Positions 60,511 through 64,000 of a DNA stretch of 64,000 nucleotides are shown here, one piece after another. Each line of letters opens with the position of its first letter. The stretch's first letter is position 1. The notes below the pieces were generated by a model. That model was given only the letters and a program-made list of their open reading frames with translations. It did no database searches and was not told where the DNA came from. Made by a program: the position numbers and the translations under genes. Origin of the DNA: Anastatus disparis (taxonomy: Eukaryota; Arthropoda; Insecta; Hymenoptera; Eupelmidae); NCBI GenBank assembly GCA_017163975.1, contig JAFFSR010000301.1:4376001-4440000 (forward strand). Reading direction: 5' to 3'.

Positions 60511-60762
60511 GTTTTTTTTAAATGAAAGCTGGATTCAAATCCTTTTAAAATAGTAGTCACAGCATCTGAAAATTTTATTTTTTTCCAAATATATCGAGCA
60601 ATGAAAATTGGACCAAATTTTAGTATTTATTGTTAATAAATGTTATGAAGAGGAATTTAGGTCCAATTTTCACTGCTCTATATCTTTAGAAAAAAATAAT
60701 ATTTTTAGATGCTGTAACTACTATTGCGAAAGGATTTGAATCCGGCTTTTATTTAAAAAAAG
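60511..60762. mobile_element. palindromic MITE
   Basis: Inverted arms of over 100 bp: GCTGGATTCAAATCCTTT with AAAGGATTTGAATCCGGC, and TGAAAATTGGACC with GGTCCAATTTTCA, around an AT-rich loop near 60640. There is no ORF, and the target-site duplication is unclear. Confidence 0.75.
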
Positions 60763-61616
60763 TTCAAGCTTCTAGTTATTGATGTTAAAGAACCATAAGC
60801 GTGGAAAAATCTAGTAACATTTTATAGCTATAAATAAATATAAATATGTGCACAAATAACAAGTCATATGTAAAAAAGGAAATTAGAATAAAATGTGAAA
60901 AAATTATTTATATTTTCCAAACGCAAAAACAATTTGATCTTTTTGTTCTACGGATTAATTATAAATAAAAATTTGTTATTAATATCACGATTTTGGCATA
61001 TAAACAAGACAATATCACCTTTTGTACATTTTAAGTGAGCCCATTCCTTATATAATAAGTATTATACCGTATTAACAATGTTAATATTTATCCTGAAGGT
61101 TTGTTGATATTTGCCAGCCATTTTAAAAAAAAATATCATTAAAAATATATATGAACATGATGCATATAATATTTATGCGATTAAATAACTCATTTTTAAC
61201 GTGGATTAATATAAAATAATTTTAATATTAATTATAACAAAAGAAATCTAAAACAAATATTTGCGTATGCAGAAATTTTATATTACCTGTCAAAAAAGGC
61301 TGTATTTTACGTCTCTCCTCTGCGAATTCGTGTGCGGTACTAAATATGTTTACATTATAGAGGATGTTATAACTCACAAAAATAACTATGAAACCTCTAG
61401 GATTGTTCGTGTTATTATATATTGAGTGTTAATATTTACTCCTGTTACTTTTGACCCCGGTCTTTCCTACCATCAAGATTATTTAATTAAATTTAAAAAA
61501 AAATTCATTCATTAGTTTTTAAGAATTTACGATTTCTGGTACAAAATAGAAAATTTTTTATGTATAATATTGGAACGAAAAATTCTAAATAACAAATGAA
61601 TGAATTTATTTTGAAA
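60763..61616. other. AT-rich stretch without genes
   Basis: AT-rich; nothing recognisable on either strand. Confidence 0.5.
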
Positions 61617-62004
61617 GAAGGAGGGCCCATAAAGGCCGTTTTTTGGACACTAGTAAAAATAATACCCTTTTCTTTTCATTTTTGGTGTAAATCGATAAAG
61701 GGAACATTTTTTAAGTCAACTGCATTGGTTTGATGCGTACGCTGAACTTTTGTGTGTGTATGTGTCCATAAATGCATGCATACATGCATAGATGAATCGC
61801 GTATAATTTTTAAAATCACCCACTATGCCACCACGTTTTCTCAAACTTATGGAGACTCCCACATCCAGACAAAGTTCAGCGCACGCTACGAACCAGTGCA
61901 GTTGACCTTAAAAATGTTTCCTTTATCTATTTACACCAAAAATGATGGAAAAAAAGGGATATACTTTTTCTACGAGTGACCAGAAAACTTATGGACCCTC
62001 CTTC
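61617..62004. mobile_element. palindromic MITE (GAAGGAGGG ends)
   Basis: The ends are GAAGGAGGG and CCCTCCTTC, with inverted arms of about 150 bp that include TCATTTTTGGTGTAAAT and ATTTACACCAAAAATGA. The flanks do not show a clear duplication. Open frames inside (61752-61979) are not supported as genes. Confidence 0.78.
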
Positions 62005-62910
62005 TTAAATTGCATAATCTTCATGGTATATACTACGAGCTGCAATTACTTTCTTAAAATTTTGAAAAAAAACGAGAGATGGGCAATATCTAAAAGTACA
62101 GGTGCAGTGTCCATTTTAAATCCACTTAAATGGAAAAATTAGCAATTATGTGGCTTTTTTATTAGTAAAATACCATAATCGAAATTAAAAACTGTAGTAA
62201 TAATTATATATTACACTTACCTTGGCCTACGCGTTCAAGTCCCAGAGAAAATAGTCAAAAAAATCCAAAAATCTTTCCAACCTTCACGTCATTCGTTCGA
62301 TCAGATACCAATTTTTCGCGATTTAAGAAAAAAATTATAAGAGAAACATTAAATGAAATATACCGTTCCAATTAATGAGATATTTTCATTGGATAAAAAG
62401 TTACATTAGGGGTCGTACTGATGTTAAATTTACGCTAATAAAGCCATGGTTCCTCAAGAATAGCTTGAACAACAAAAATATTGATAAAAATATCAGCAAA
62501 AAATACGCAGAAAAATATCGATCACTAATTTTCTTTCTACCTCATCATTTACATAACATTAAAAATTTTCTGCAGTCTCGGTATCGGTAATTTATTCAAA
62601 AGTTAATATTTTTTTGACCATTTAAAAGGCGCCTATTTAAAAACGCTTCCAACGATTTTTTTCAAAATAGGAACGTTTACTTGTGTTATTATTTGAAACA
62701 ATTCCCCGTTCGAATCATTCAGATCGGATAAAAACTCGTCGAGAAAATTCATAAACTTGATTTCTCACACACATACATTTATACATACATTTTAAGGAAG
62801 CCTCGTAATAGTCTTATTTTGCTATAAAAATAAGTTTTTTATCATAAAATAACATATTTTGAAGGGTTACATTTTTCGCGATGTCGAAAATATAAGGCAC
62901 TTCCGTATAG
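62005..62910. other. intergenic stretch without recognised genes
   Basis: AT-rich with short open frames only; none has a recognisable motif. Confidence 0.45.
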
Positions 62911-63150
62911 CGGTCGTGCCTAAAAAGAAAAGTTACGAAAGATAATATTAAAATTGGAGAAATAGTATATATCAAGAATATAATCAAGAAAAATAAATTA
63001 ACACCAGAATTTAAGAAGTACCACATACAGTGATAGATAAAAATGGAAGTGACGTGATTTTATAAAATAATGAGACTGGTCAGCAGTATAGAAGAAATGT
63101 AGTTCATTATAAAAAAGTTAAAGAAAAATGGACACTCAATAATGATTAAG
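62911..63150 (+). pseudogene. retroelement integrase C-terminal remnant
   Basis: Plus-strand frames read KVTKDNIKIGEIVYIKNIIK, then after a shift IDKNGSDVIL, NETGQQYRRNVVH and a Lys-rich end stopping near 63148. The pattern (a 'GEIVYIKN' beta-strand, then 'NETGQQYRRNVVHLKK') is that of the C-terminal domain of an LTR-retrotransposon integrase. Two stops and a frameshift make it a remnant. The upstream Pol is not in this stretch. The family is not resolved. Confidence 0.5.
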
Positions 63151-63469
63151 AGAATAATTAATTATAGTTATTGTATTGAGTTAAATTAATATTATATTTG
63201 ATAACTAATGAAATAATTAAAATAATTATTGTTTAATATTAAAAAAAGGGACATATGTAGTGTATGAGTTTAAATAAAACATATTCTTGTATCAGTAGAG
63301 CCACCTAGAAGCCGATCCAGAAAAGTATATGAAAATAAACAAGAGAAAATCTATAAGATATACTTCCGAGGAAAGCTAAAGAGGAGTCAGTTCTGCTGAG
63401 ACAGGGAATAGATAAGATATAAATAAATTGGAGTTTCATTTAAATATTATTAATTTGTAAGACACTACA

Positions 63470-63961
63470 ATGGCTATAAATTCAATCATAGAGAATATAA
63501 AGCAAAAACACACTTTGCAAGAATTAGAAGAAATCATAATCATTTCGGATGGAGCCGCCAGTCATTTCAAAAATAGATACCAATTTTACGAGTTTAGAAA
63601 TTCAAAAGAAAAAAGAAAATGGTCATTTTCTGCAACCGGGCATGGAAAAGGTGCATGTGATGGAATAGGAGGTATAGTTAAACATTATACCACAGTGCAC
63701 AATTTGTCCAAGCAAAGTGCAGAATTTATTAGAAATGCAGAGGATTTCGCAATTCATGTGTCACTGTACACTCCATCTATCAACATTCTCCTTTTAAATA
63801 AAAAAGAATTAGAACATTTCCGACAAACGAAAAAAGTTGAATGGCAAGAAAAATCAAAAGAAGTCAAGGACATACAAAAAATTCACTGCTGGAAAGCTGA
63901 ACAAAATCTTGTGTTCACTTCTAGAACTTCATTGCATGAATGGGAAAATATAAATTTATAA
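63470..63961 (+). CDS. transposase-like C-terminal ORF (SDGAASHFKNR / HGKGACDG)
   Basis: This 163-codon intact frame starts at an ATG. Its first half carries IIISDGAASHFKNRYQFYEF and WSFSATGHGKGACDGIGGIV, a pair of motifs that recurs in a group of arthropod and cnidarian repeat-encoded proteins thought to be DDE-type transposases: the Asp of SDG and the HGKGxCDGxGG block are its hallmarks. The C-terminal third is Lys/Glu-rich and ends with TAA at 63959. Relatives are longer at the N terminus, so this may be a terminal exon or a 5'-truncated copy. The element's ends are not visible before the window stops. The superfamily is not assigned. Confidence 0.55.
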   Translation: MAINSIIENIKQKHTLQELEEIIIISDGAASHFKNRYQFYEFRNSKEKRKWSFSATGHGKGACDGIGGIVKHYTTVHNLSKQSAEFIRNAEDFAIHVSLYTPSINILLLNKKELEHFRQTKKVEWQEKSKEVKDIQKIHCWKAEQNLVFTSRTSLHEWENINL

Positions 63962-64000
63962 ATTCAAACTGAATAAATAATTATTTATTTTTAAACACAT

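Overview
The window looks like a repeat-dense block of an insect nuclear genome. It is very AT-rich, has almost no intact genes, has spliced coding remnants, and carries insect-type Ty3/Gypsy and LINE proteins. Hymenoptera is my best guess, from the look of the LINE and the terminal-inverted-repeat families, but I could not test it. I see no rRNA gene, no certain tRNA gene and no CRISPR array.

Layout. (1) 1-4.5 kb: AT-rich sequence with a relic LTR/primer-binding-site junction (about 1.81 kb) and a palindromic element (2.32-2.70 kb). (2) 4.5-23.3 kb: one nested structure. A TIR element built of 299-bp tandem repeats is split by a minus-strand, gag-only LTR retrotransposon (LTRs 5767-15080 and 21579-23190, TSD AAAT). 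Its 3' LTR is in turn interrupted by a TTA-flanked MITE, a TTAA-flanked MITE and a LINE. The LINE reverse-transcriptase gene is itself split by a 4.7-kb element with 1.4-kb inverted repeats and a TA TSD. The undisturbed 5' LTR serves as the empty-site control. (3) 23.8-27.0 kb: tandem Helitron-like termini with short degenerate AGCTAACTTTT repeats. (4) 27-32.5 kb: a second, shredded Gag-like gene, broken by a TA-flanked MITE and other DNA, with a 5'-truncated copy of the same LINE and a MITE with a perfect 8-bp TSD. (5) 35.2-37.5 kb: about 14 copies of a ~163-bp satellite, abutting a retropseudogene of the cap-1 methyltransferase CMTR1. A Nup205-like pseudogene follows at 42.0-43.6 kb. (6) 43.7-47.4 kb: two neighbouring palindromic elements that share a subterminal block. 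(7) 48.6-59.9 kb: an 11.3-kb Gypsy element with matched ~295-bp LTRs, TSD GATA, PBS and polypurine tract. (8) 60-64 kb: more palindromic MITEs, an integrase tail and a transposase-like ORF.

Most notable. Between pol and the polypurine tract of the 11.3-kb Gypsy element, where env would sit, lies a spliced cellular-type gene on the same strand: a VRK-like (vaccinia-related kinase) pseudokinase, then a phase-1 intron, an unrecognised/F-box-like part and leucine-rich repeats. The kinase frame continues the pol frame and is separated from it by a single TAG. The element is dead (stops, frameshifts, an RNase H deletion, a lost integrase aspartate), and the cargo gene is dead too. The LTRs, TSD and polypurine tract show that the cargo lay inside the mobilised unit.

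The window therefore works mainly as a record of insertions. I see no gene that is clearly functional.
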